A stretch of DNA of 64,000 bases from positions 496,001 through 560,000 of the forward strand of contig NZ_CP063458.1 of NCBI RefSeq assembly GCF_015169395.1. Reading direction: 5' to 3'. The position numbers and the translations under genes were made by a program. The DNA comes from Humisphaera borealis (GTDB taxonomy: Bacteria > Planctomycetota > Phycisphaerae > Tepidisphaerales > Tepidisphaeraceae). Shown here piece by piece: positions 47,383 through 56,715 of the stretch. Within the stretch, counting starts at the first letter, position 1; the number at the start of each line of letters is the position of its first letter. The notes beneath the pieces are model-generated. The model did no database searches. It was given only the letters and a program-made list of their open reading frames with translations, and was not told the DNA's origin.

Positions 47383-48648
47383 TTGGCCGGTGTCTCATCC
47401 ATCACGACGACTGTCGCAGGCGTGACGATGCACTTCCATGCGGTAACGCGCATTGAGGCCGTCGGTGCCCGCTTGCGGTGGAAGCTCCATACACGCGATC
47501 CCAGGATCGCTGGCATTCGTGCCGGTGCGCAGGCGGGTACACCCGCCGATCCGTCGCCGAGACTCGTTGGACCGATCGAGGTCGTGCTGGCCGGTGGTCA
47601 GAAGCTAAGCATCAACGGTCCGTTTAGAATCGCGGATGCTCCTCGTAGGACAACATACCCCGATGAACTGATGCTTCAGGTGGAGCAGACCGTTGAGACC
47701 CCAGCAAGTCTAGTTCCGGGACGTGCGGCTTATTGTGTGCCCGCCAACGGTATTGAAGGCTTTCTGAATACGGACCCGTTTTCCGGATCCTTGCAGCAGA
47801 TCAATCAAGCAGTTCGTAAGAAGATCCAGGGGATGTTGGAAGGCATTGGAGAAACGGTCGTACTGAGAGTCGACCGCTCCCCGCTAGATCTTGCGGCATG
47901 GCTGGCATGGTCGGCGTCGTATCTGGGCGAGGACCACTTCTGGGTGATCGGAAGAGCCGGCACGAACTGGAGCCTGGTCAAGGACGACAACCAGCAGGCA
48001 TTCGACATGACTGCCGATTGGCGCCCGACTTATGAGACAGAAATCTGTTGCAAAGAGCTCCCAACGCCATATGCACGGAGGGCAGGTTTGGTCGAGGTCT
48101 ACCAAAGGGTGTCCGAGGTGACCCTGGATGAAGCGACACAGTTATTGACAAAAGCATTTCTCCCGAAGCGGGCAAACTTCGCGGGGAACCACCGGTGGAT
48201 CGTCCGGCGACGAGACACCTGGGCAACCGGGCCAGTCGGCTGGGAAAGCCTAATCGACATTGCCGATGCACCACCAGAGCCTGTGTGGCAGACGCCGGAC
48301 CTGGCACCTATGGGGTATCTGCGAGGTAAGGTTGCCAAGTCTTGGACGAGCGGTGTATCCGTTCAATGTACGATGGATGGGTGCAACGATCTTTTTCCCG
48401 CAAGACTCACGAGTTTTGACGCAGGGACCGGCAACGCCTTCGGGTGGCAATGGGTTCCCAGTGAGGGCAACACACTCTGCCTGGACCCCGATTGGTCGCT
48501 CACTGGTATGCCGTTGATCCGATACGCCCAGCGTGATGTTGAAGTACCTGCTCCATACGCAATGGCCTTGCCGACCGGAAAGCAATGGTCCGGCAAGACG
48601 GGGATGCGGAAGATGACGCTCTCTGATCGGGGGATGCGCGTTGATTAA
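47383..48648 (+). CDS. Unknown 421-residue protein with OB-fold-like C-terminal part
   Basis: The start is TTG, 5 bases after AGGGAG. N-terminal beta-rich segments (GVTMHFHAVTRIEAVGARL, IEVVLAGGQKLSINGPFRI) are followed by a helical middle and a C-terminal block with YLRGKVAKSW, SVQCTMDGCNDLFPARL and FGWQWVPSEGNTLCL. The last order (small beta barrel then a GW..VP.EGN turn) is reminiscent of the gp5/VgrG OB domain in spike proteins. The similarity is by eye only. The stop overlaps the next gene by 8 bases. Confidence 0.6.
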   Translation: MAGVSSITTTVAGVTMHFHAVTRIEAVGARLRWKLHTRDPRIAGIRAGAQAGTPADPSPRLVGPIEVVLAGGQKLSINGPFRIADAPRRTTYPDELMLQVEQTVETPASLVPGRAAYCVPANGIEGFLNTDPFSGSLQQINQAVRKKIQGMLEGIGETVVLRVDRSPLDLAAWLAWSASYLGEDHFWVIGRAGTNWSLVKDDNQQAFDMTADWRPTYETEICCKELPTPYARRAGLVEVYQRVSEVTLDEATQLLTKAFLPKRANFAGNHRWIVRRRDTWATGPVGWESLIDIADAPPEPVWQTPDLAPMGYLRGKVAKSWTSGVSVQCTMDGCNDLFPARLTSFDAGTGNAFGWQWVPSEGNTLCLDPDWSLTGMPLIRYAQRDVEVPAPYAMALPTGKQWSGKTGMRKMTLSDRGMRVD

Positions 48649-49663
48649 GCCAATGTGGGACATTCAGCTCGATTGCACGCTTCTTAACGCCCAGAATAAA
48701 GGCGCTATTGATTGTATTAATGACGGTGACTACGGACTACCAACCGTTACAAAGCAGAACGTATCCAGCGAAGTGGCTTTAGCCGCGATGCGCCATGATT
48801 CGCAACCGCTTCTCTCAATGACAGTGCGTACCGCGTCGCTAGAGCAAGACAGTTATTTCAGCGACGCTTGGGACAAGTTCAGGAACAACATCTGGAACAA
48901 TGCTCGCAGTAGTGAATATGTTCCTCCGCTACTGCGTTTCTCTCGCTGGTGCGACGACCCCGCCAAGAGTCTGATTGTCATCGGCGGATCGGTAGGATTC
49001 GACTGCGACTCGGATGACGTAAGGTTCTGCGTCCCAGATTACGCCGTCGGAACCATTGAGCGCTGGCTAGCCGATCAGTTGAATTCAAGCCGCGTGGTCT
49101 ACTCGAGGTCAGTGTTTCCGATGGCTGGGTGGCGGTCTCCCCGATTTGCCCTCGAGTGGTCTCCGTACTACGTTTACCACCGCTTGATCGACAGTAAGCA
49201 CGACGCGATCGAATGTCTTGAGAGTCATCGCGAGCGTGATCCGCTGCGTGCACTATTAGCATGGACGGAAGTGCGGTACTCGGACGGTGTCAGCGTTCAC
49301 GATAATGTGCTTCGCACCCTCTTCGCCGGAACGGTCCTCTGCCTGCCGGCGCTGCTCTGGTGGAAACAACGATTCGCAAAGAGTCATATTGTGCCAAAAT
49401 CATCCGAAGCGGTCGCTGCCGTAATGCAAATGCTGCTTCAATTTCAAGGTGTCCAGAAGAAGAATGCAGAATGGTACTTGTCAAACCTGCGAAAGATCGG
49501 GCTTCAGAGCAGGGGGTTAATGCCGGAAGGTGACTTGCTACACGCTCATGAAGTGGACGACGAAGATCTGCTGACCGCGCTGCGGGCACTCATTCCGCCA
49601 AAGCAGTTGGTCACCGGATTCCTGCTGGACGTCAGCGGCTTGGATAATGCGATGCTCCACTGA
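48641..49663 (+). CDS. Unknown 340-residue soluble protein
   Basis: No family recognised. The start is TTG 48641, overlapping the previous stop by 8 bases; ATG 48653 is an alternative. It contains a Trp-rich middle (FSDAWDKFRNNIWNNARSS, SPRFALEWSPYYVYHRL) and a helical C-terminal half (SSEAVAAVMQMLLQFQGVQK). No signal peptide. The context suggests a structural or adaptor part of the operon's complex. A 155-base gap follows, the longest within the operon, so an internal promoter is possible there. Confidence 0.6.
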   Translation: MIKPMWDIQLDCTLLNAQNKGAIDCINDGDYGLPTVTKQNVSSEVALAAMRHDSQPLLSMTVRTASLEQDSYFSDAWDKFRNNIWNNARSSEYVPPLLRFSRWCDDPAKSLIVIGGSVGFDCDSDDVRFCVPDYAVGTIERWLADQLNSSRVVYSRSVFPMAGWRSPRFALEWSPYYVYHRLIDSKHDAIECLESHRERDPLRALLAWTEVRYSDGVSVHDNVLRTLFAGTVLCLPALLWWKQRFAKSHIVPKSSEAVAAVMQMLLQFQGVQKKNAEWYLSNLRKIGLQSRGLMPEGDLLHAHEVDDEDLLTALRALIPPKQLVTGFLLDVSGLDNAMLH

Positions 49664-49818
49664 AAACGTCGGCAGCGACAGGAGCGTGGGACGGTTGGTT
49701 GCATTGCGAGAGTGGACCCATTGATAACGAATAAAGGGCTTCCGCCCAGCCCGTCGCGGTACTAATTGGAGTCTGAGGGCCGACGAACACAGCCGACGCT
49801 ATCCGGCAGGCGCCAAGT

Positions 49819-51045
49819 ATGGACCAGAAGTTGACATCGACAAATGTGATCGCTGGATCCGATCCTGCGGCTGGACGTGGCCAACTGCGGCATGTTTGGC
49901 GACCGATACGCTTCGTTTGGCTTGCAGCAGTCAGCGCATCTTTTCTTGGATGCTTGCACATATACCGCGAGATCAACTGTTCGCCACCTTACGTTCTGCA
50001 TCAGGAAATACTTCAGGATGCGCGCGATTGGTTCATAAAAATGGCAGCATTCCTTCAATCACATTGGATAGATTTGGCCGTCTACATCTGGACGATCATT
50101 CTTTGCTTGACTTTCTGGGTCAAGGCGGACCCGGACGAACCAAAGAAGAAATGGCGACGCGCAATCAAGGTCGCAGCCGCTGTCTGTATTGGCGGGTGGG
50201 CGATCAAGGCGGCTGCGCTCGTTGGTGGTCTGGGTCTGATCAATGCGATGCGGTGGAACATGGGCAAGCCCAATGCCGCCGTAAAGGACTCTACGGATGC
50301 CTTCGCGGAACTTACTACGCGGCCGTCGGCGACCCCTGCAACAAAAGCATCCACTCAGCCTACTACGCGAACATCAGCAATCGCGTCCGCAGATCCCTCT
50401 ACGCCAACCGCAGTCCGGGCCATTAAGGGGAACGGAGACCGAGTTTCAGGAGCATACGTCACTTTTCTGAAATCCTCCTTTCTTGGCGACGGTGTTTCCA
50501 CGCCCGAAGACCATGCGCTCGCGGTTCTGCGTGGTGTTTACCCGGAACAAGCGCAGTGGGATGTACTGCTTTCCCGAAAGCTCGCTGATAACCCCGACGA
50601 TGTTAAGACCGCCGTGGAGGATATGCGTGAACGCCTACGTTATATCTATGTATTGCAGGTTCTGCTCGAAGTTCCCATCGGCAGATCGTATGGTCTACAC
50701 CAACTCATTTATACGATAGGCATCTTCTGTTTCTATGGCCTGCGAGTTCGTGACTTAAAGCACGCCGACGTGTATCGACGTCGATTAGATATGTGCCGGC
50801 CCCTCATCAGTCAGCTGGGACTACTAGGTACGGTCTTGGGAATGAGTCTATTCATGTTGCGCCAGGGTACCCCGGATCCGATGCGCGAGGCCCTTGGAGG
50901 CACCGCGATCTCAACATCGCAAGCTGCGGCGTTTTTCCTCGGCGTAAACAAGACCCTTATTGCCATTGCCGTTGGTGCCGTGGTAAGTTGGTACGCAATG
51001 AGTCGTGACGATACGTGGGCTGTCAAAGTATGGCCGCGGGAATGA
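49819..51045 (+). CDS. MotA/TolQ/ExbB-like channel protein
   Basis: 408 residues. The C-terminal segment LISQLGLLGTVLGMSLFML followed 35 residues later by NKTLIAIAVGAVVSWYAM matches the LGLLGT.xG and final helix pattern of MotA/TolQ/ExbB proton-channel proteins. Three more hydrophobic segments lie at about 30-50, 83-101 and 114-140. A Thr/Ala/Ser-rich spacer (about 165-200) separates the halves. Usual family members are ~220-240 residues, so this one carries a large extra N-terminal part. Known role of the family: a pentameric stator converting ion flow into motion with an ExbD/MotB partner; two candidate partners are encoded downstream. Confidence 0.72.
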   Translation: MDQKLTSTNVIAGSDPAAGRGQLRHVWRPIRFVWLAAVSASFLGCLHIYREINCSPPYVLHQEILQDARDWFIKMAAFLQSHWIDLAVYIWTIILCLTFWVKADPDEPKKKWRRAIKVAAAVCIGGWAIKAAALVGGLGLINAMRWNMGKPNAAVKDSTDAFAELTTRPSATPATKASTQPTTRTSAIASADPSTPTAVRAIKGNGDRVSGAYVTFLKSSFLGDGVSTPEDHALAVLRGVYPEQAQWDVLLSRKLADNPDDVKTAVEDMRERLRYIYVLQVLLEVPIGRSYGLHQLIYTIGIFCFYGLRVRDLKHADVYRRRLDMCRPLISQLGLLGTVLGMSLFMLRQGTPDPMREALGGTAISTSQAAAFFLGVNKTLIAIAVGAVVSWYAMSRDDTWAVKVWPRE

Positions 51046-51087
51046 TGGTACGTGATCGCTGGTGATTGATTTTGCGAAGGTAACGCT

Positions 51088-53202
51088 ATGGCGAGCGGAC
51101 TCTTGAAGCGCGTCTCTTGGCTGCGTGTCGCGGTCGTGCTGACATTTTCCGTTGTTGTTCTAGTCGTATTCTGGGTCATCCTATCCCCAAACGATCCCAT
51201 CGCACCGGAGTCATCTAAAGACTGGGCGATGAAGGTCTGTAAGGCTCTGGGGTGGGAACCGAATGAGAAGACGATTCGTGTCGGGTCCGTGGGGCAGACC
51301 CCCATTGTCGACGTCGCCAGCAGATCGATAGATGTTCCTCCAGGAAATGTACGCTTGCCCATGCCTTTGCCAATCAAAGACGGAAGTTCAGGGCGCATAG
51401 TAGCCGTCGACTGGGTTGTTGCCGGGCTAGAGAGTCGGGATGGGGGCACCAGATTAACGGTGAAAGCGGATGTGGCAGTGATTGCATTCGCGATCCTTGG
51501 CCTCACATTCGTATGGCTGATCTGCCATTTTCTATCTATCTTATCCTTGAAGAAGTGTGGGATCAGCGTCCCGTTGCGAGCCATAGTCAATCGCGTACTG
51601 ATCTCCCTCGTGCCGACGGGGCTTGCAATTGCAATTCTTACTGGTCATTTCGTTCCATCAAGATCATGGACGGCCGAAACCGCGTACCGCCGCCAGTTCG
51701 TCACGGATAGAGTCAGCATGGTGCCGCATCTAGAGCCCCCAGCGACCCAAGGGACACCCCCACTCGATGAACTGCTACGTACACTCAATAGCCTCAGCGC
51801 AGCCAAGGACCACCATGTCATCCAAGCCATACTTCTTCCTGACGAATTAGGAGCACTGGCGGCTGACTACAAGGAGAGAATTCAGGATATTGTGAGGGCA
51901 AACGATATCAGACTTAGAGTTGATTCGAGTTCCGAGACGGTTCAGAGAATCGCCTATACCCTCCGACCCGACTGCAATTGTGGCTGGTTAGGTTCTATGC
52001 TTCAGCTGAAAGCCGAGCAGACGACGGACGAACTGCAGTTGAATTCGATCCAAGTCCGGCACTGGGTCGTTTCACGCAAAGTCGACTTGGTGAAATGGTT
52101 GGCCACAGCGAAAACATATCGCACCACTGGGCCCGGCTATCTGTTTAAACAGATTCCGCCGAATGAACCTGCACTGGCGCTAACCGGTCCTCAGTTTGAC
52201 GCGCTATTTGAAAGCAACAAATCGCCGAGTGACGACAGCCGCGTAGAGCTGCTCGCCAGGTTGTGCTGGACCGCCGATCCCACGCTTCCGGCGATCCTCG
52301 CAAACTCGGCAACTTTGCAGGAGAAAGATTGTAGCAGGATAAAGGCAGTGCTTAAGAGACAGTTCGACCCTGCCGTAAGTACTACGGGTTCATATGCTCA
52401 ACTCTACGATTACTGTTATGCGATGTACATTCTATCGGAACTCTCCCATCGGCTAGGCCGAACATGCCCCCCCCAATTAAAAGTACTGATATCCGACGAG
52501 CTATCGAGGTGCCTCAACGCGCTGGGGGGATGGACGAACAACTTCAGCAACTGGGATACGTCGTCCACTTCGCGATTTACCGGCAGTGACAGGAGCCTGC
52601 AATCAGAGCTCCTTTGGATGCTCGCCACCTTTCGGTCGAGTGGCGACGCTAGTATAAATCGTGCATGCTCATCACTTTACGTCCACCTTCTAGCGAACTG
52701 CACAGACAAGCCACAGAGTTCAACCTATGCCGAGGGCGCATATTGGGGCGCTACCCTCATTGCCTTGAACAAGAATGGTCTTCATCCCAATATTATCAAG
52801 CTCTGGCAGTTGCCGACAACAAATCCGTCGACCACAGGAGCAACTGCGGCAAACGACATGTTGAATCAAATTCTGCTCAATCTCAAGCGGCCGGTAAATA
52901 TGAGTAACATGCACAGTACTTACCAGCTCTTGTTTGCGGCTCGCTTCGCTAAGCTTTGCGGGCCGACGCAGAGTACTGCGGTTGCGCAGTTGCTCGCTAA
53001 TGTCCTTGCGTTTAACGGACACTGCTTGCCGCCCGGCACAAGCAGTAGCTTGTCGTACTTCGCCTCCAAGGAAGATCCAGCTAACGATGGTCGGCGTCTA
53101 GCATACTTTTTTAGCCTCATCGCAGCTGCCGAGCTACGAGATTATATCGATACCAATTTCCCAAATCTACGTCCTCCGACCTCGAATCCAACGAGTCCCT
53201 GA
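51088..53202 (+). CDS. Large membrane protein of unknown function
   Basis: 704 residues. Hydrophobic helices at about 13-35 (VAVVLTFSVVVLVVFWVIL), 130-150 (VAVIAFAILGLTFVWLICHF) and 165-185 (ISLVPTGLAIAILTGHF), then ~500 soluble residues that look helical and repeat-like (LLARLCWTADPTLPAILANS, MYILSELSHRLGRTCPPQL). I know no family for it. Set between the ExbB-like and ExbD-like genes, it could be the scaffold that joins the motor to the rest. AAGGT lies 8 bases before the ATG. Confidence 0.6.
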   Translation: MASGLLKRVSWLRVAVVLTFSVVVLVVFWVILSPNDPIAPESSKDWAMKVCKALGWEPNEKTIRVGSVGQTPIVDVASRSIDVPPGNVRLPMPLPIKDGSSGRIVAVDWVVAGLESRDGGTRLTVKADVAVIAFAILGLTFVWLICHFLSILSLKKCGISVPLRAIVNRVLISLVPTGLAIAILTGHFVPSRSWTAETAYRRQFVTDRVSMVPHLEPPATQGTPPLDELLRTLNSLSAAKDHHVIQAILLPDELGALAADYKERIQDIVRANDIRLRVDSSSETVQRIAYTLRPDCNCGWLGSMLQLKAEQTTDELQLNSIQVRHWVVSRKVDLVKWLATAKTYRTTGPGYLFKQIPPNEPALALTGPQFDALFESNKSPSDDSRVELLARLCWTADPTLPAILANSATLQEKDCSRIKAVLKRQFDPAVSTTGSYAQLYDYCYAMYILSELSHRLGRTCPPQLKVLISDELSRCLNALGGWTNNFSNWDTSSTSRFTGSDRSLQSELLWMLATFRSSGDASINRACSSLYVHLLANCTDKPQSSTYAEGAYWGATLIALNKNGLHPNIIKLWQLPTTNPSTTGATAANDMLNQILLNLKRPVNMSNMHSTYQLLFAARFAKLCGPTQSTAVAQLLANVLAFNGHCLPPGTSSSLSYFASKEDPANDGRRLAYFFSLIAAAELRDYIDTNFPNLRPPTSNPTSP

Positions 53203-53232
53203 GAATCGAACCTCTCTTGCCGGACGGTTGCC

Positions 53233-54444
53233 ATGAGCCGAACCTCATTCGTAGATGCGTTTTTTAATATCCTCTTCTTCCTGCTTGTCGCTGCCTGTAG
53301 CAGTATAAGCTGCACAAGCGCCAGTAGAGGACGAACGGAGGCGGGTCTCGTAGTTGTCTACGTTCCGGATGGCGATAGGCGGGACTACATGGTAGAGCTG
53401 CATAGACGAGGCAAGCAAGCGAAAGCGGCTACCCGACCGACCGATGTTGTCATCGCTAGGTTTGATCAAGCGGGAAGGCCGATAGACGACTTGCCGAGAA
53501 CTGAAGCAGCGCCCAGGAAACAGCAAATTCGCATTCGCACAAAGCTTCCAGAAGAAGAGTTTGCAGTTGTAGTTATCCCTGCGTCGCCGGCAGTAGGGAA
53601 GATACCAAGTCCCGAGAATCGCGAAGCTGCGGCGCAGTTCGTGCAGCGTTGTTTTGCTGAACGGCAAGATCATCAGCATCCATCCAATCCACCACTGGGC
53701 AGAGCGGCAGACGCAATGAGTCGCGGCATTTTCGGAAGCTTAAAGGGTGGCCAGCCCACGATTAACGAATCAATTCGCACCATGCTCCAGGAGGTAGAGT
53801 TGGCGAAGCGTTCATTCAGCGGTTCGGCAATAAGGGCCTCAGTTGATAAGTTTGTGTCGTTTGATGACACGATCGTCGCCAGTGCGGGGGTTGATATTTT
53901 CAGAGCCACTAACTCGGGCCCGCTTTCTTTTCAGGAGGGATTCTTTGATCAGGCTGCCTTGATCGAGCGGCTTAATCAGATCGCGCGACAGCGTACGGTT
54001 CCCTCAAATGCCGCTTTGGATCCATGGACCCACAGTAGCGAGGCCGTCCAGACAGCCATCCAGGCGTCGCGATCCAACGCTCTTCTTTATTTGCAGATAA
54101 CTCACCCCAGTACCGTGTTTGGCAGGCCACTTATTTGGTATGACTTTACGGCCGACGACGGCAAGCCGGTCGGGCTGGATATGGGAAGTCCAAAAGATGC
54201 AACGATTAGATTGGATGCTGTCGTTGGAGAGTTGGGCGACTCATCGCCGACTGGGAAAGCAGAAGCAGAGAATAAATACGGTCCATACTTCATAGATGCC
54301 CTGCTACATGTTGTCAATCCAAAGCCAAGCATCGTGGTGCTCGATCCGCGAGTAGGCGAGCGGGCCGCTACCAATTCCACTAAGGAGACGGGGTTGGTTC
54401 AGTTGCAAAGAGGCTTTCAGTTAATCGTTCCAAAGGCCGAATAG
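53233..54444 (+). CDS. ExbD/TolR-like single-helix protein, long periplasmic domain
   Basis: 403 residues. The N-terminus SFVDAFFNILFFLLVAAC has the ExbD/MotB-type helix with an Asp at its start, the residue that takes the proton in that family. The short cytoplasmic start and single helix fit. The remaining ~375 residues are predicted periplasmic and end VQLQRGFQLIVPKAE. They contain no peptidoglycan-binding OmpA motif that I can see. A Cys pair follows the helix, so a lipoprotein signal is an alternative reading. A plausible partner of the ExbB-like protein. Confidence 0.6.
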   Translation: MSRTSFVDAFFNILFFLLVAACSSISCTSASRGRTEAGLVVVYVPDGDRRDYMVELHRRGKQAKAATRPTDVVIARFDQAGRPIDDLPRTEAAPRKQQIRIRTKLPEEEFAVVVIPASPAVGKIPSPENREAAAQFVQRCFAERQDHQHPSNPPLGRAADAMSRGIFGSLKGGQPTINESIRTMLQEVELAKRSFSGSAIRASVDKFVSFDDTIVASAGVDIFRATNSGPLSFQEGFFDQAALIERLNQIARQRTVPSNAALDPWTHSSEAVQTAIQASRSNALLYLQITHPSTVFGRPLIWYDFTADDGKPVGLDMGSPKDATIRLDAVVGELGDSSPTGKAEAENKYGPYFIDALLHVVNPKPSIVVLDPRVGERAATNSTKETGLVQLQRGFQLIVPKAE

Positions 54445-54479
54445 CCCTAGTTTGTGATGGACTGAGGAGGATCAAGCTC

Positions 54480-55064
54480 ATGAAGTCGACTCGCGTGACC
54501 ACCTTCGTCGACATGCTTTGCGGCATTTCGCTTTTTCTTCTCGCAATTCTCATGACAAACTCCTTGACGCGAGTGACGCTTCGGGGGACAGGCTCCGAAT
54601 CGAGTGCGCGGCCTTGGGCATGTATCGAGATCATTCTTGAGCGGAGGCCCCCCGACATTTCGCCAGCTTCGCAGCCTAGTTCGCAGTTACCGGCCGAAGC
54701 CCAGCTTCGGGTGCTCGCAGCCGGGCTGCTTCCCGTGAACAGTGGAGTTTCTACTTCGATATTGGCACGCAATGCCAAGCAGCTGTCCCTGATCTTCTAT
54801 GTTCCGTCGCCCGATGAGAGTAAACCCGCAAATGTTGCGATTGCACTTGTCCAGGACTATGATTGGACGAGAGATTTTGTCCCGGTGGGGCTTGTCTTGT
54901 CCGGGGATCTTCGAGAGGTGCCTGAGATTGCGGTGGGTGACTTGAAGGATATTATTCATCGCGTGATGTCGCCAGAAAAGCAGTTCTCCAGCTGCACGCT
55001 TGGTATGGTTGTTCGATCGCCAAGTTCGGCAACATCTGCTCCTGCGACAGTTCCGGTGCGCTGA
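54480..55064 (+). CDS. Second ExbD/TolR-like single-helix protein
   Basis: 194 residues, nearer normal ExbD length (~140). TTFVDMLCGISLFLLAILMT mirrors the start of the preceding gene: Phe-Val-Asp then an aliphatic helix. The periplasmic part holds LSLIFYVPSPDESKPANVAI and CTLGMVVRS. A strong GAGGAGGA site lies upstream. Two ExbD-type proteins beside one ExbB-type protein also occur in known gliding/secretion and Tol-like motors, where the pair is asymmetric. Confidence 0.6.
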   Translation: MKSTRVTTFVDMLCGISLFLLAILMTNSLTRVTLRGTGSESSARPWACIEIILERRPPDISPASQPSSQLPAEAQLRVLAAGLLPVNSGVSTSILARNAKQLSLIFYVPSPDESKPANVAIALVQDYDWTRDFVPVGLVLSGDLREVPEIAVGDLKDIIHRVMSPEKQFSSCTLGMVVRSPSSATSAPATVPVR

Positions 55065-55092
55065 TTCAGATGGACCTATTTTCGGAGTGTTT

Positions 55093-55767
55093 ATGGTGGA
55101 GTTCGAACTACTGCAGGTTACGAAGGAGCATGATCCGAAGTGGGACGGGCTGGGAGGTATTAGAATTGTTTCCACTGAGTGGATAAATGCCGCTGACATG
55201 ACTTGGGAGGCTGTTATGCTTAATCAAACATTAGTTGCCAGGCAAGCCCTATGTCTTGTGGGATGCAAGGTTTCTACTGTTCAGAAATTGGATGAATGTG
55301 GAAAAGAGTATAGAAAGCAAGGCAGGGCGGCTTTGAGGACGATTAATGAGGGGAGTGTTGCCATTGTAGCTGGCCTACGCCTGGAAAGTCCCTGCCTGTT
55401 TGCACCCGTTGACGCACCGCTTTTATCCGATCCCCCTAAGGGCCTTACTGAAGCGCTATTGCCTCCCAACAATCCCGGCGATTGGAGGAGCGGATGGAAT
55501 GCGATCGTCAAAGATGTCTGTAGTCTCCAGATTGATCTCGACCTTCGCTTCGCAGAAACTCTTTTGCAAGCCAGTTCTTCGGTAGTCGATGCAGTGTTTG
55601 AACTGAAGAAAGCGTCCGCCATCCCGAGCCGCCTGGTTCTCTTGGAGCGCAAAGTCGCCGGGTGGTTGTTCTGCCGCTCGGAATATCGCGATTGGCTTCG
55701 TGGCCATCTTAAGATACTAGGCTGGTACTTGTCAGTTTATAGGAAAGCACCCATTGCGGCTCAATAG
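55093..55767 (+). CDS. Unknown 224-residue protein
   Basis: The start is set at ATG 55093, 5 bases after GGAG. The open frame extends upstream into the previous gene, but that part is not protein-like. No family recognised: MVEFELLQVTKEHDPKWDGL start, a helical C-terminal third (RFAETLLQASSSVVDAVFEL, YRDWLRGHLKILGWYLSVYR). No signal peptide. Short gaps on both sides place it in the operon. Confidence 0.55.
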   Translation: MVEFELLQVTKEHDPKWDGLGGIRIVSTEWINAADMTWEAVMLNQTLVARQALCLVGCKVSTVQKLDECGKEYRKQGRAALRTINEGSVAIVAGLRLESPCLFAPVDAPLLSDPPKGLTEALLPPNNPGDWRSGWNAIVKDVCSLQIDLDLRFAETLLQASSSVVDAVFELKKASAIPSRLVLLERKVAGWLFCRSEYRDWLRGHLKILGWYLSVYRKAPIAAQ

Positions 55768-55788
55768 ACTTGAGCTGAATCTTAGGTA

Positions 55789-56715
55789 GTGCTTGATCAC
55801 ATACTCGTTGTTGAGGACGTGGTTCGTGATACTGAAGATCGAGTTCAAACCGAGTTGAATTCGGTTGAGAGGACAATGAGGTCTTCCATGGCTTACCAAC
55901 CTCGCGATCGTGTCGATTCTGTGTCTGCAGAGGGCTGGCGACAATCGCAATTGTTTTCACTCAGGATTCAATGTGGACTGGACTATGGGGTCGCGAGTGC
56001 TAGGCGTATCGATAACGATCTGAGTATTTCGCTGTTCTGGCCTAGTGGACGATGGTCAGAGGTCTATCTGAGTCAGAATGAGGTCTGTAGCGTTGTTTGG
56101 CCGAACTACCCGAATGATGTATTTCCACGTACGAGCCTAGATGTGGCGTATTCTGACAGTACGCTTGAAGCCAAGTGGTATCGCGTCAGGGAAAGGAATC
56201 AGATTGAGAATGTTCTCACTGAACGGATCGCGCTAAAGTTCAAGGTTGTCGGTAATGTCGTTTTTTTGACAGAGGCTCCAGTTCTAAGTTGGCTGGCAGC
56301 TAGGACAGCGCTCAATAGCTTCAACGATAGTCTTGGGCGAAGTGAGGCCTTGTGTCGTGTCGGATTCCCGTCATGTGCAAAACTTCTGGCGTCCCTTGGG
56401 ATTTTCTCGGCTGCAGAGGAGCCTTCGAGGGACTGGTCTCTCTTGCAGGCTTGGGATGAAGTTATGAAGGCGTTTTCCCGTGAGGGGTTTGATCTGGCTG
56501 GAGTCCGTATCAACGATCCGAGCGCCGCATTGGCGAGCCTTGTCAAATCGCTAGAGGATAAGCTCTTCCCGATAGGGACACAGGTGCCGTTCAACGCGAC
56601 TTTAGCCGGCTTGTTCAATCTCGAGTCAATCGAGGTAATGAACGCGAGATCCCAGTGGGTCCAATACGGTCCGCAACCTCCTGCTGGCGATTTTTTGAGG
56701 ATGCGGAGAACCTGA
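55789..56715 (+). CDS. Unknown protein, last gene of the operon
   Basis: 308 codons from GTG 55789. ATGs at 55876 and 55888 are alternatives, and the latter (MAYQPRDRVDSVSAEGWRQS) looks the most protein-like start. The middle is beta-rich (DLSISLFWPSGRWSEVYL, KFKVVGNVVFLTEAPVLSWL); later sequence is helical. No family or motif recognised. The IS630-type element begins about 250 bases downstream, so this is the last gene of the run as seen here, and the operon may once have been longer. Confidence 0.55.
   Translation: MLDHILVVEDVVRDTEDRVQTELNSVERTMRSSMAYQPRDRVDSVSAEGWRQSQLFSLRIQCGLDYGVASARRIDNDLSISLFWPSGRWSEVYLSQNEVCSVVWPNYPNDVFPRTSLDVAYSDSTLEAKWYRVRERNQIENVLTERIALKFKVVGNVVFLTEAPVLSWLAARTALNSFNDSLGRSEALCRVGFPSCAKLLASLGIFSAAEEPSRDWSLLQAWDEVMKAFSREGFDLAGVRINDPSAALASLVKSLEDKLFPIGTQVPFNATLAGLFNLESIEVMNARSQWVQYGPQPPAGDFLRMRRT

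Noticed and set aside
38197-56715. Labelling the operon as type VI secretion or Zorya
   Set aside because: A Clp-like ATPase alone does not define type VI, and no TssM/TssK/TssF were recognised; Zorya needs an OmpA-domain ZorB and its own helicase genes, which are absent.
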